From: Spirochaetota bacterium
GTDB lineage: Bacteria; Spirochaetota; UBA4802; JAFGJZ01
Assembly (NCBI GenBank): GCA_023396615.1
Contig: JAEWVM010000079.1
Coordinates: 1 to 19,745, forward strand
Reading direction: 5' to 3'
DNA: 19,745 nucleotides
In this document: one piece after another, positions 7,409-14,837 of the stretch
Position numbering within the stretch: the first letter of the stretch is position 1
Layout: every line of letters starts with the position of its first letter
Notes under the pieces: model-generated
Told to the model about the DNA's origin: nothing
What the model saw: only the letters and a program-made list of their open reading frames with translations
Databases searched by the model: none
Program-made: the position numbers and the translations under genes

Positions 7409-8434
7409 ATGAAAAAGAAAATGTTACTGGCGGGTTTAACTTCGCTCATATGCTCTTTCGGCATCATGTTTGCCGAAGACGATGCTGCAAAAACAACAAT
7501 CGGGGCAGACGGTCCTGTTGCGGACGTATGCTTCAGTGCCGACGGGAAAAAACTTGTTTTTTCCTACAATAACGTTATAAACCTATATAACGCGGACGGG
7601 ACTCTGATTAAAAAATTCGGCGTTAAAAACGGACCGACAATCGACGTTCTTGACTATGCTAACGGCGTTATCGCGGCATTTGCCTATACCAACCCGGCTC
7701 AAATCGAAATATGGGACGAAAAAGGCGTTAACACTAAAAAGCTCGGCGCAATAGCAAAAGACGCTGACGAATGCTCGGTAAACGCTAACATCGAAACCGC
7801 AAAGTCATACCGCATGATTCTATCCCGTGACGGTAAAAATCTCATCAACGTATCAAGCACGGATAATTTCGGCGGAGTCAAAGCAAGAGACATCGCAAGC
7901 GGCAAACTCAAAGTCTTCAAAGGTTATGATGACACTTCTGTTTACGGATGCTCTTTGAGCCCTGACGGAAATAAATTCGCGACAATATCAAGAGACGAAC
8001 AGGTAAAAATATGGGATCTCGCAAAAGGAACTCTCATCAGCACAGTAGAAACAGGAGATCCTCTTAATTCAACTTATTACGGAAAAGATGTAGCCTTCCT
8101 TGCTGATTCAACACTTGCAGTTCTTAAATCAGAACTTACATTGTGGTCTGCAGACGGAAAACAGATAAAAACCATCAAGAAGGAAGTTGATGCCGCGTAC
8201 ACACTTGTAAGATCAAGCCGCGACGGCAATATGTTCGGTGTTGCTTTTCAGGATAGCGGATTTGCCGTTTATAAAAAAGACGGAACTCTTGTAAAAGTAA
8301 TAATGACTCAGGGTGAATATTCCCTTCCATGCGCTGTTACAGGCATATCTTTCAGCCCGGACAATAAATCAGTTGCAGTATCTACCGACGGCGGAGCAAT
8401 GAGCAAAGGCGACGTTAGAATCTATTCACTCTAA
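7409..8434 (+). CDS. Exported WD40-like beta-propeller protein
   Basis: A 341-residue protein with a signal peptide (about residues 1-22, ending ...GIMFA before EDD). There is no lipobox cysteine in place, so it is probably periplasmic or secreted. The mature part repeats propeller blades of the WD40 type: VADVCFSADGKKLVFSY, YGCSLSPDGNKFATISRDEQVKIWD and GISFSPDNKSVAVSTDGG are the clearest. The paired pattern 'S-x-D-G-x-x' then 'hydrophobic-W/Y-D/N' recurs at least five times. Such proteins usually act as scaffolds or binding proteins; no enzyme motif was seen, so the partner is unknown. AAGGAG six bases before the ATG fixes the start. It stands alone on the plus strand, facing the transglutaminase-like gene, and the two share a long hairpin. 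Confidence 0.8.
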   Translation: MKKKMLLAGLTSLICSFGIMFAEDDAAKTTIGADGPVADVCFSADGKKLVFSYNNVINLYNADGTLIKKFGVKNGPTIDVLDYANGVIAAFAYTNPAQIEIWDEKGVNTKKLGAIAKDADECSVNANIETAKSYRMILSRDGKNLINVSSTDNFGGVKARDIASGKLKVFKGYDDTSVYGCSLSPDGNKFATISRDEQVKIWDLAKGTLISTVETGDPLNSTYYGKDVAFLADSTLAVLKSELTLWSADGKQIKTIKKEVDAAYTLVRSSRDGNMFGVAFQDSGFAVYKKDGTLVKVIMTQGEYSLPCAVTGISFSPDNKSVAVSTDGGAMSKGDVRIYSL

Positions 8435-8456
8435 GAACACCTGTTTAGCTTTCAAC

Positions 8457-8490
8457 ACAACAAAAGACGGAGAAATCCGTCTTTTGTTGT
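8457..8490. terminator. Bidirectional terminator hairpin with GAAA loop
   Basis: A perfect 15-base-pair stem, ACAACAAAAGACGGA paired with TCCGTCTTTTGTTGT, encloses a GAAA tetraloop. It lies 22 bases after the WD40-like stop and 17 bases beyond the stop of the convergent transglutaminase-like gene. The T-rich half of the stem (CTTTTGTTGT) serves as the U-rich side on the plus strand. No separate T-run follows, which is the one weak point. Confidence 0.75.
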
Positions 8491-8507
8491 ATAGCATCAA
8501 TTTGAAA

Positions 8508-9074
8508 TTAAACCTCTGAGGGAAGATTTTTCCATAAATCATCCCGTGTTTCATTTTTCATCAAACAATCAACGACAGAATTAATCGGATAAGGATGATT
8601 TACGTTTTCATCAACTTCTCCTAATTCGGGTCTAATATGAAAAGCCATCTTCGGTTCGCCGAGCGAAAAATCAGCATTGATTCCTTCCTTATTACCGCGC
8701 GCGTCAAGTTTAATCCACCTTGAATCAACATAGACAAAAACATATCCGTGAAGAACAAGCCAAGGAAATTTTTCATCATCAAGTATAAGCTTCTGATAAC
8801 CGAATCCGGCAGGCATACCGGCTGCGCGGCAAAGCGCGGCAAGAAGAATTGATTTCGCAAAACATATTCCATGACCGTTTTTCAAAACATCCGACGCGCT
8901 TCGTGTTACAGGATTCTCTCCGATATCCGTCGAATGCTTTATCTCATCTCTGACGAAATAATAAAGCGTCCTTGCCTTTGCAATATCATCCGCACATGAA
9001 GAAACAAGCGATAAAGCAAAATCCTTTACATTCGAAACATCTACTAAACCTTTATCTTCGAGATATTTATTCAT
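8508..9074 (-). CDS. Transglutaminase-like superfamily protein
   Basis: A 188-residue, signal-less protein with the transglutaminase/protease core fold (PF01841 type). The triad is readable: Cys71 in GHGICFAKSILLAALCRAAG, His109 in VLHGYVFVYVD, and Asp124 in WIKLDARGN. The spacing and the helix after the cysteine are typical of bacterial transglutaminase-like domains, many of which are peptidases or amidases rather than true cross-linkers. Without a signal peptide it is probably cytoplasmic. AGGA six bases before the ATG at 9074 supports the start. It lies 47 bases after the lectin-protease gene on the same strand, with a possible hairpin between them, so co-transcription is uncertain. The substrate cannot be deduced. 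Confidence 0.85.
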   Translation of the reverse strand: MNKYLEDKGLVDVSNVKDFALSLVSSCADDIAKARTLYYFVRDEIKHSTDIGENPVTRSASDVLKNGHGICFAKSILLAALCRAAGMPAGFGYQKLILDDEKFPWLVLHGYVFVYVDSRWIKLDARGNKEGINADFSLGEPKMAFHIRPELGEVDENVNHPYPINSVVDCLMKNETRDDLWKNLPSEV

Positions 9075-9093
9075 AACGTTCCTGAAATAAACA

Positions 9094-9111
9094 CGGAAGC
9101 GTAAACTTCCG
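9094..9111 (-). terminator. Possible terminator after the lectin-protease gene
   Basis: A six-pair stem CGGAAG / CTTCCG with a six-base loop lies 11 bases beyond the stop of the lectin-protease gene. Read on the minus strand it is followed by TGTTTATTT. The stem is short and the T-tract interrupted, so it may only reduce read-through into the transglutaminase-like gene. Confidence 0.4.
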
Positions 9112-9121
9112 CGCCTAAAAA

Positions 9122-11638
9122 TTATTCAATCCTTATCCATGTTGCGGTTGTTCCTATTCCGGCACAACCGTATTTGATCCACATGTATCCTTCTTCTCCC
9201 CAATCCGCTCCCCACGAGTTCTTGATTAGCCATGCACCTTTTGCATCATCCCATCCGACGATGATAATCGCATGATTCGTCTGACCTGCCGGAATTACAG
9301 CATCATAAACGCCTGATCCGTATGCCATAAAAAGATCCGTTACGAGGACCGATGAATAAAGCGGCCCGTATTTGCAAAGAGCTTCCTTTATCTGGCGCAA
9401 TGTAGGATTTTTCAAAGCAACATATCCCTGCATTGAAACTTTATAAGTAAGCGACGGAACCTTATTAGCAGAACTCCCGTCTTTCGCCTGATACGGAAAT
9501 TCACTTTCGGTCGGAATTCCTGATGTTATCATGCTCTTGTGCAGAAACGGAGTATTTCCCCCGCCGCAGCTTCCGCAGTCAAATGTTTTACCGGCAGCTG
9601 TTTTTCCTTCCATACGGTCTACCGCATACTGCTCTGAAAGATCAAGTTCTGTGTTTTTCATAATCTTAAACACAGCTTCATAAACACCGATTGCTGAAAA
9701 TGCCCAGCAGCTTCCGCAATTCTTCTGATCTTTTACTGAAGTCATTTTACCTATATCGCGCCAGTTGAAAGCCTTCATGTCAGCATTACGCGCAATCGAC
9801 GCCGGAAGCGATGAAGGCTTTTTATCATTTGCCATCAATACAGAATCAACAGGCGGCGGAACATCAAAAGTTCCGGCGAGTTCTTTCATCGTCCGGCTGA
9901 AAGCTTTGCTGACCTTTGTTCTGAACTTGTAACTTTTTTTCTTTATCTCATCATCAAGGTTTTTCAAACGATTGTTTATTTCATCAGCTCGCTTTGCGAT
10001 GAGTTCTTCTGTCGTTTTCTTTTCTTCGCCTTTCGATATAATCAACAATTCCCATTCTGACGATTGCCCTCTAAAAGAAGAAGCTGTAAGCTGAGTTCCG
10101 TTTTTCCCGGCGTTTCCATCGGCAGAAATAAAAGTACCGTCAAAACGCGAAATAAAGCGGAAACGGTTTTTCCCGGCAGCATCAATCTTCCAGTGATAAG
10201 TCTGATCTGAAAGAATAGAAGCCGAGTTATTAGCTTCGATTGGAGAGCCCTGGGCGGGAGTCAAACTCCATTCCATCCACGGACCGTCATGATCAGCCCA
10301 TGTGTGAACAGCTGCGCCGTTAGCGAAACTTCTCGGAGTACAAAGAGCTCTTCCCCAATGCGTATATATTTTCCATTTTCCGTTAGGAAGAAGCTGAGGA
10401 CGGAATTTCTGAGATACAGTTCCGTTACGCTGAAAGACCTGAACGGGAACACCGTCTCCGTCGACTCCGCCTCTTACATCAAGATATCCGCCGTTTGCGG
10501 AAACGATATTATACCAGCCCCCGCCTATCGGAACAAAGCGAAAATGCTGATCAACAGCATCTTCACGCGCATACAAGCTTACGGCATCTCCCGATTTAAA
10601 CTGCTTCGGATATGCAGGTTGATCCCAGCATCCCATATCTGAAGCATCACCCGCCTGCACGGACTGAATATGAACAAATCCGGAAGGGACAAGTCCCTGC
10701 TGAAAAGAGTTACTTGCAGTATTTCTAACATAAGTATCTGTATTGCATTTAAGAAGAAAAAAACCGATATCTTCGACATTATTAGTTCTTGTCCACAAAG
10801 GTTCAAACTTATACCGCCTGTCGCCTTCAGGAGATTTCTGAAATTTATATTCCATCTCCCAAAGCTGAAGCTTCTTACCGTTGCCCCTTGTAAACGCTCC
10901 GTCACCGGGTATATCCCAGAAGTTTCCGAAATCATTACTTCCTTTTTTAGGGCTTCTTATAGCACTCCAGCGTTCAGTGTCGGGAACAGAAGTTTCACCG
11001 TAAGCATAAAGATACCTGTCCCAGCCTCCGGTCACTTCAACCTTGTCTTTGATAGCTCCGCCTGCCTGATTAAGAAAACCGGCTCTGCCAGCTTCTATAA
11101 AAATCCACTGAGCAGCCAATGAATCATTATCATCCCAAAGAACAACACGTGTTCCGTCTGCGTCTGAATTATCCGCAGCTACAAGGATCTTCTTTCCGCC
11201 GCCTTCGTTAACATATATTTTATATCTTCCGCCGCCGACTGAAACAATTTTAAACTGCTGGTTGCGGTTTTTGGTTAGCTTAACATCCCAAATTGCGACT
11301 TTCGTTCCGTTGTCGGTTTTTGCGCCGGCAACATCGACGTTTCCCCTGAACAATCTTCCGAACGAAGCGTTTTTAGGAGAAATGTAGTTCCAGCCGTTTC
11401 CTGCAGGGGTAATCATAAATTTGCGGTCATCTCCGCCGTCATGCTGCCACAACTGAAGTACGGCGCCTTTTTTATAACCGCCGCCCTTGCCCGGCAGATC
11501 CCAGAATCCGCGGTCGGCATCACCGGATAGAGCCGATTTAATATAATAGTATTTCCCCTTGTCAATAGCCTCAAGTGCCGTACTTGACAGAATTAATACT
11601 CCCGCGATGATAACACAAAACTTTAGAATTCTGTTCAT
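9122..11638 (-). CDS. Secreted protein with beta-trefoil lectin repeats and a papain-type (C1) protease domain
   Basis: An 838-residue exported protein. A signal peptide occupies about residues 1-24. Residues 25-535 consist of ricin-type beta-trefoil units, seen as recurring 'x-F-x-I/F-x-P-x-G-x-G-x-Y/W-x-I' strands (72-85, 128-141, 366-379, 411-425) and carbohydrate-binding-like W/Y-rich segments. A charged helical linker follows (about 536-590), which may act as a propeptide. The C-terminal 219 residues (from about 620) are a C1A cysteine protease with Gln638 and catalytic Cys644 in KDQKNCGSCWAFS, His789 in TNHAIIIVGWDD and Asn807 in IKNSWGADWGEEGY. Family knowledge suggests a carbohydrate-targeted endopeptidase acting outside the cell. 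AAGGTG six bases before the ATG supports the start. The lectin-before-protease order and the multiple trefoils are uncommon for bacterial C1 enzymes. Confidence 0.9.
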   Translation of the reverse strand: MNRILKFCVIIAGVLILSSTALEAIDKGKYYYIKSALSGDADRGFWDLPGKGGGYKKGAVLQLWQHDGGDDRKFMITPAGNGWNYISPKNASFGRLFRGNVDVAGAKTDNGTKVAIWDVKLTKNRNQQFKIVSVGGGRYKIYVNEGGGKKILVAADNSDADGTRVVLWDDNDSLAAQWIFIEAGRAGFLNQAGGAIKDKVEVTGGWDRYLYAYGETSVPDTERWSAIRSPKKGSNDFGNFWDIPGDGAFTRGNGKKLQLWEMEYKFQKSPEGDRRYKFEPLWTRTNNVEDIGFFLLKCNTDTYVRNTASNSFQQGLVPSGFVHIQSVQAGDASDMGCWDQPAYPKQFKSGDAVSLYAREDAVDQHFRFVPIGGGWYNIVSANGGYLDVRGGVDGDGVPVQVFQRNGTVSQKFRPQLLPNGKWKIYTHWGRALCTPRSFANGAAVHTWADHDGPWMEWSLTPAQGSPIEANNSASILSDQTYHWKIDAAGKNRFRFISRFDGTFISADGNAGKNGTQLTASSFRGQSSEWELLIISKGEEKKTTEELIAKRADEINNRLKNLDDEIKKKSYKFRTKVSKAFSRTMKELAGTFDVPPPVDSVLMANDKKPSSLPASIARNADMKAFNWRDIGKMTSVKDQKNCGSCWAFSAIGVYEAVFKIMKNTELDLSEQYAVDRMEGKTAAGKTFDCGSCGGGNTPFLHKSMITSGIPTESEFPYQAKDGSSANKVPSLTYKVSMQGYVALKNPTLRQIKEALCKYGPLYSSVLVTDLFMAYGSGVYDAVIPAGQTNHAIIIVGWDDAKGAWLIKNSWGADWGEEGYMWIKYGCAGIGTTATWIRIE

Positions 11639-11766
11639 TCAAATCACCTTTTAATTATAAGTTAAAACTAAAATGCATATTTTAAGCTTTAATTAAAGAA
11701 AAAAAATATCGAAAGCAAATTAATGTATCTTGTGATAAAAATCCTTATAAAAGCGCATATGAAAGA

Positions 11767-12357
11767 CTAGAAAACAACTCCAAGTCTCAATCCCAACTCC
11801 CATACAGGAGTTTCTGTTTTATAAACATATCTGAAACTGGTATAAGAACCGATTAACAGTCTGGACATTATTATGTAATTAAAATCGAGACTTATTCCGT
11901 TGGTGTAATATAATTTTTCTGCATCAGCATCATATTCTATTCCCCAGGGATGAAGCCCAAGTGCAAAAGCTAAATCCGGACGCAGCCAATAGTGAAATTT
12001 AATGTTTTCGGGAACCAGTACAAGAAAAACGCCAATACCGCCGACAATATTTGAATCATCTGATTCATCATCGTCATCGTCATCTGAATCCGCAATTTCC
12101 AATCCGATCAAACCAATACCGATTAGACCTGGAGCAGAAGTATAAAATCCGTCTTTATTAAGTGAAAACACATAACCCAATGAAAGATTTAAATTATCCG
12201 AAAGATTAATTTTCGGCCAGTCAAGATTTGCTCCCAGAACAGGTTTCTTTTCATTTTCATCATACATCATTCCGCCGTTTATTGTAAAATCAGAATAAGA
12301 AAAAACCGGGATAAACACAAAAAACAGGATTGTTAAGAATAATACTTTTATTTTCAT
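11767..12357 (-). CDS. Small exported, possibly outer-membrane beta-barrel protein
   Basis: A 196-residue protein of no recognised family. A signal peptide is clear (MKIKVLFLTILFFVFIPVFSYS). The mature part has alternating hydrophobic/polar strands with many glycines and aromatics (LGYVFSLN, IKFHYWLRPDLAFALGL, GISLDFNYIIMSRLLIGSY). It ends in LRLGVVF, whose terminal Phe is a common outer-membrane insertion signal. These points suggest a short barrel of about eight strands. An acidic run, SDDDDDDESDD, at 91-101 would sit in a loop and could bind cations. AAGGGAAG precedes the ATG. It lies 128 bases upstream of the lectin-protease gene on the same strand, so the two may be transcribed together. 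Confidence 0.65.
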   Translation of the reverse strand: MKIKVLFLTILFFVFIPVFSYSDFTINGGMMYDENEKKPVLGANLDWPKINLSDNLNLSLGYVFSLNKDGFYTSAPGLIGIGLIGLEIADSDDDDDDESDDSNIVGGIGVFLVLVPENIKFHYWLRPDLAFALGLHPWGIEYDADAEKLYYTNGISLDFNYIIMSRLLIGSYTSFRYVYKTETPVWELGLRLGVVF

Positions 12358-12666
12358 AATACTTCCCTTTTTTGAAACATCAGAACTCAGGTAATTTCAA
12401 AAAGTCATCATCGCAATAGCTGTCATGTTTGTTTTTAATAATAATTTTTCCTGACAACATGACGGAATCAGTTTTAATATTCGATAAACTCGTTTCAAAT
12501 AACAATTCATTTTTTATCAAACATTAAAATCAGCGTTTTAAAATATTCTTTGACAGAAATATTATTTAAAATTTCATCAACTTATAACTGATTATTAATA
12601 TAGGCTGATTCGAAGTAAAGTTTCAGTTTTTAAATAATTTCAGCATTTTCAAACCGGATTCATTAC
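12358..12666. other. Divergent intergenic region without a gene
   Basis: This 309-base A+T-rich gap separates the barrel-like gene (minus) from the small membrane protein gene (plus) and must hold both promoters. I see an inverted repeat (listed separately). A TTGACA at 12550-12555 has no good -10 at 16-18 bases on the plus strand. On the minus strand, TTGAAA (12491-12496) stands 16 bases before TAAAAC. No tRNA-like or coding structure was found. Confidence 0.5.
12422..12463. repeat. Inverted repeat in the barrel gene leader
   Basis: GTCATGTT (12422-12429) is repeated exactly in inverted form as AACATGAC (12456-12463), with 26 bases between; the next two outward positions also pair if one G-T wobble is allowed. 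It lies 65-106 bases before the barrel-like gene, probably in its 5' leader. It could be an operator or an RNA hairpin; the long A+T-rich centre makes a terminator less likely. Confidence 0.35.
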
Positions 12667-13074
12667 TTGGATATGCAGATTACAATATTCGCTATACAAA
12701 AACGTATTCTCTATTTTTTGATATCATCAGTTCTGTTTATTTCAGGGGTTTGTCTCGTTCTATTCGGAAAACACTTTCAGCATTTCCGCGGATGGTTCGG
12801 AGATTACATAATAACTATCTTCATTTTCTTCGGTATAAAATTTATTTTTCCGAGGCTTCATAGAATCAGACTCGCAATAAGCGTTTTTCTTTTTTCATCC
12901 ATAGTCGAACTCATTCAGCTTTCAGGTATATGCGATTACTATAATCTGAAATCAGCGTTTTGGCAGCTTACTATCGGAAGCCGTTTTGATTTCTTCGACA
13001 TCTTTCTTTATGCCGCCGGCTGTATAAGCGCGGCGGTGATTGACGGAATAATAGACAGGATAAATTTTAAATAA
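12667..13074 (+). CDS. DUF2809-like small integral membrane protein
   Basis: A 135-residue hydrophobic protein with about four membrane helices (near 13-33, 44-62, 67-87 and 108-128). The layout matches DUF2809 (PF10990): FGDYII before the second helix, a Glu-x-x-Gln pair in SSIVELIQLSG, and GSRFDFFDIFLYAAGC leading into the last helix. The function of that family is unknown. The frame starts at a TTG (12667) with an ATG two codons later (12673). Neither has a strong ribosome site, so the exact start is open. It ends one base before the stop codon of the convergent exonuclease gene. Confidence 0.72.
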   Translation: MDMQITIFAIQKRILYFLISSVLFISGVCLVLFGKHFQHFRGWFGDYIITIFIFFGIKFIFPRLHRIRLAISVFLFSSIVELIQLSGICDYYNLKSAFWQLTIGSRFDFFDIFLYAAGCISAAVIDGIIDRINFK

Positions 13075-13075
13075 A

Positions 13076-13870
13076 TCAGCTCCACTTCACGGCATCAAGA
13101 TATTTCTTAAATACCGGGCGCTTATCGAAAAGCTTCTCCATATACTCTCTTGCATGAGCTCGCAGTTCACCTTCTCGTATTGATGTGATATCTCCGCAAA
13201 GAACACGGCTTCTCACAAAAATAAAATAAGTATCGAGAACATCACATATACAGTAGTCATTTATTTCTTCGATTTTTCCAGCCTTATAAAGTTCATGAAC
13301 CTCGCTTCCCTTCGTGTCCATTTTACCCGGACATCCGATCATCTTCGCAAGCACATTCAGTCCGCCGGCAAGCTTAACGGCATGGTTATTCGACATATAC
13401 TCCTGCATGTCGATGTGACGGGCACCGTTTCTATAACGCGTTCCCCCTTTATCCGAGAAATGTCTCTTGGCGGATATTCCGATTTTATAAGCGCAGAATT
13501 CCATTAAAGGAACATCAAATCCTCTGCCGTTAAATGTTACAATAGTCGCATCTTTATAAAGGGATTCGATTCCGTACCAGAAACGTCTTGTAATTTCTTC
13601 CGGACGGTAATTTGGTTCGTCCATTGAAACTATTTCCAGAAGCCTGAAATTCTCATCTACCTTTGCAACAACAAGTGAAACAGGAATCTGAAACGTCGCA
13701 GGTATGAAATTACTCGTTCCACCGGTAATTTTCAGTATTTCGTCCTGAAATTTTTCGACGGCCTCATCTCCGCTGATATTTTCACCCGGAAATTTTACAG
13801 ATTTAATTAAATCCGTATCGGGAACCGACTCGATATCGAAAACGAGATACTTGACTTTGGCTTCTTCCAT
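13076..13870 (-). CDS. Predicted 3'-5' exonuclease of the PolB type (PF10108-like)
   Basis: A 264-residue DnaQ-like exonuclease resembling the proofreading domain of family B polymerases without a polymerase part. ExoI is LVFDIESVP (Asp12, Glu14), ExoII is VTFNGRGFDVPLME (Asn114, Asp119), and ExoIII is NDYCICDVLDTY (Tyr206, Asp210). These supply the metal-binding acids for hydrolysing 3' ends of DNA or RNA. The frame extends to an ATG at 13918, but GGAGG seven bases before the ATG at 13870 makes the shorter form clearly preferable. It is divergent from rpmB and convergent with the DUF2809-like gene. The biological substrate is unknown; a repair or RNA-processing role is inferred from family. 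Confidence 0.9.
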   Translation of the reverse strand: MEEAKVKYLVFDIESVPDTDLIKSVKFPGENISGDEAVEKFQDEILKITGGTSNFIPATFQIPVSLVVAKVDENFRLLEIVSMDEPNYRPEEITRRFWYGIESLYKDATIVTFNGRGFDVPLMEFCAYKIGISAKRHFSDKGGTRYRNGARHIDMQEYMSNNHAVKLAGGLNVLAKMIGCPGKMDTKGSEVHELYKAGKIEEINDYCICDVLDTYFIFVRSRVLCGDITSIREGELRAHAREYMEKLFDKRPVFKKYLDAVKWS

Positions 13871-13997
13871 GAATTTTCCTCCGGCGGGTGAACATATATC
13901 GGCAAACCCGTTTTTCAAATTGTTTAAAATAAAATTGTTGCAATAAGAATGCGCAATAGAAAGGATGTCTACAAAGTTTTTACTATCGGAGAAGTTT

Positions 13998-14186
13998 ATG
14001 GCTAAATGCGATATATGCGGTAAAGGCGTTCAGTTTGGTCACAATGTGAGCCATTCAAACAGAAAGACTAACACTCTCTGGAAGCCGAATGTCAAGAAAA
14101 TCCGCGTGATCGAAGAAAAGCAGGTTGTCCGCAAACATGTTTGCACACGCTGCATCCGTTCCGGCAAAGTTCAGAAAGCCGTGTAA
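13998..14186 (+). CDS. rpmB: 50S ribosomal protein L28, zinc-ribbon form
   Basis: A 62-residue ribosomal protein beginning MAKCDICGKGVQFGHNVSHS, the standard L28 N-terminus, followed by the conserved NTLWKPNVKKIRV. Cys4-x2-Cys7 and Cys49-x2-Cys52 are all present, so this is the zinc-binding (C+) version. It binds 23S rRNA in the large subunit. GGAG six bases before the ATG at 13998 decides the start; an upstream in-frame ATG at 13965 would add 11 residues foreign to L28. It is transcribed alone: the neighbour on the left is divergent, and a strong terminator follows immediately. Confidence 0.97.
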   Translation: MAKCDICGKGVQFGHNVSHSNRKTNTLWKPNVKKIRVIEEKQVVRKHVCTRCIRSGKVQKAV

Positions 14187-14187
14187 C

Positions 14188-14215
14188 AAAAAGCCGGTTA
14201 ATAACCGGCTTTTTT
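14188..14215. terminator. Strong bidirectional terminator after rpmB
   Basis: AAAAAGCCGGTT (14188-14199) pairs perfectly with AACCGGCTTTTT (14203-14214) around an AAT loop, and a T-run ends at 14215. The A-run on the left gives an equal T-run on the other strand, so it should also end transcripts of the convergent Yip1-like gene, whose stop is at 14220. Confidence 0.93.
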
Positions 14216-14219
14216 ATTC

Positions 14220-14837
14220 TCATAGATTCACTATAAATCCGTAAAAGATACCGAAAAGCGAAATAACACACAATACTCCAGCAATAGTAAGAGCTATGAG
14301 CGGAATAAAAACAGCCGCAAGAGCGGTAAGTACCGGCGCGGAATTCATTTCTGAAAGAACCGAAACAAGAAAATAAACCGAATAAATCAGACCAGCAATT
14401 ATAAGCACAGCAAGTGCTAAAACAGCAACCGGAACCAGTTCAATCGAATTAAAAATCACGACTCCCGGAAGAATAAATACGAAAGGAAACAGAGAATAAT
14501 TCAATACCGAGAAAATACGCCCGCCCTTTCCCGGAAAGCCAAGATACTGAAAAACAAAATCAGCAGAAAGCGCAAAAACAAACAATATCATCAAAAGAAT
14601 TATATATCCGAGCACTAAGCCGTAAGAAATTTTGTAATAAAAGAATTCACTCTGAGGAAGAATCAGCGACAAAGATAATAAAACAGAAAATAAAGCAAGA
14701 AACGAAATCATCAGCGAAGACGGCATAATTCTGCGTTTTGACTCAGAAATCTTCACCGCAAAAAGTCTCGGATCCATTATTAGGGCTGAAATATAATCAG
14801 CCCAGACAAGCGATTTCAAATTTTCTTTAAAACTCAT
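14220..14837 (-). CDS. Yip1-like multi-pass membrane protein
   Basis: A 205-residue membrane protein with five or so hydrophobic helices (about 42-60, 70-93, 110-132, 136-160 and 170-203) after a short soluble N-terminus (MSFKENLKSLVWADYIS). The pattern, with a membrane-entry segment of the ALIMDPRLFAV type and PSSLMISFLAL, is that of bacterial Yip1-domain proteins (PF04893), whose function is poorly known. The ATG overlaps the sppA stop as ATGA (14834-14837), so translation is coupled to sppA, and the gene ends at the shared terminator. A family assignment at this level of similarity is tentative; the membrane prediction is firm. Confidence 0.65.
   Translation of the reverse strand: MSFKENLKSLVWADYISALIMDPRLFAVKISESKRRIMPSSLMISFLALFSVLLSLSLILPQSEFFYYKISYGLVLGYIILLMILFVFALSADFVFQYLGFPGKGGRIFSVLNYSLFPFVFILPGVVIFNSIELVPVAVLALAVLIIAGLIYSVYFLVSVLSEMNSAPVLTALAAVFIPLIALTIAGVLCVISLFGIFYGFIVNL

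Noticed and set aside
10289..11122. Plus- and minus-frame open stretches inside the lectin-protease gene
   Set aside because: The long frame has signal peptide, trefoil and protease motifs throughout; the others are by-products of its codon use.
11652..11657. TATAAT on the minus strand before the lectin-protease gene
   Set aside because: It is so near the AAGGTG ribosome site that transcription would start inside that site, and no -35 box is present.
11687..11698. Palindrome CTTTAATTAAAG before the lectin-protease gene
   Set aside because: Pure A+T-type palindromes are expected by chance in this A+T-rich gap and no T-run or second copy was seen.
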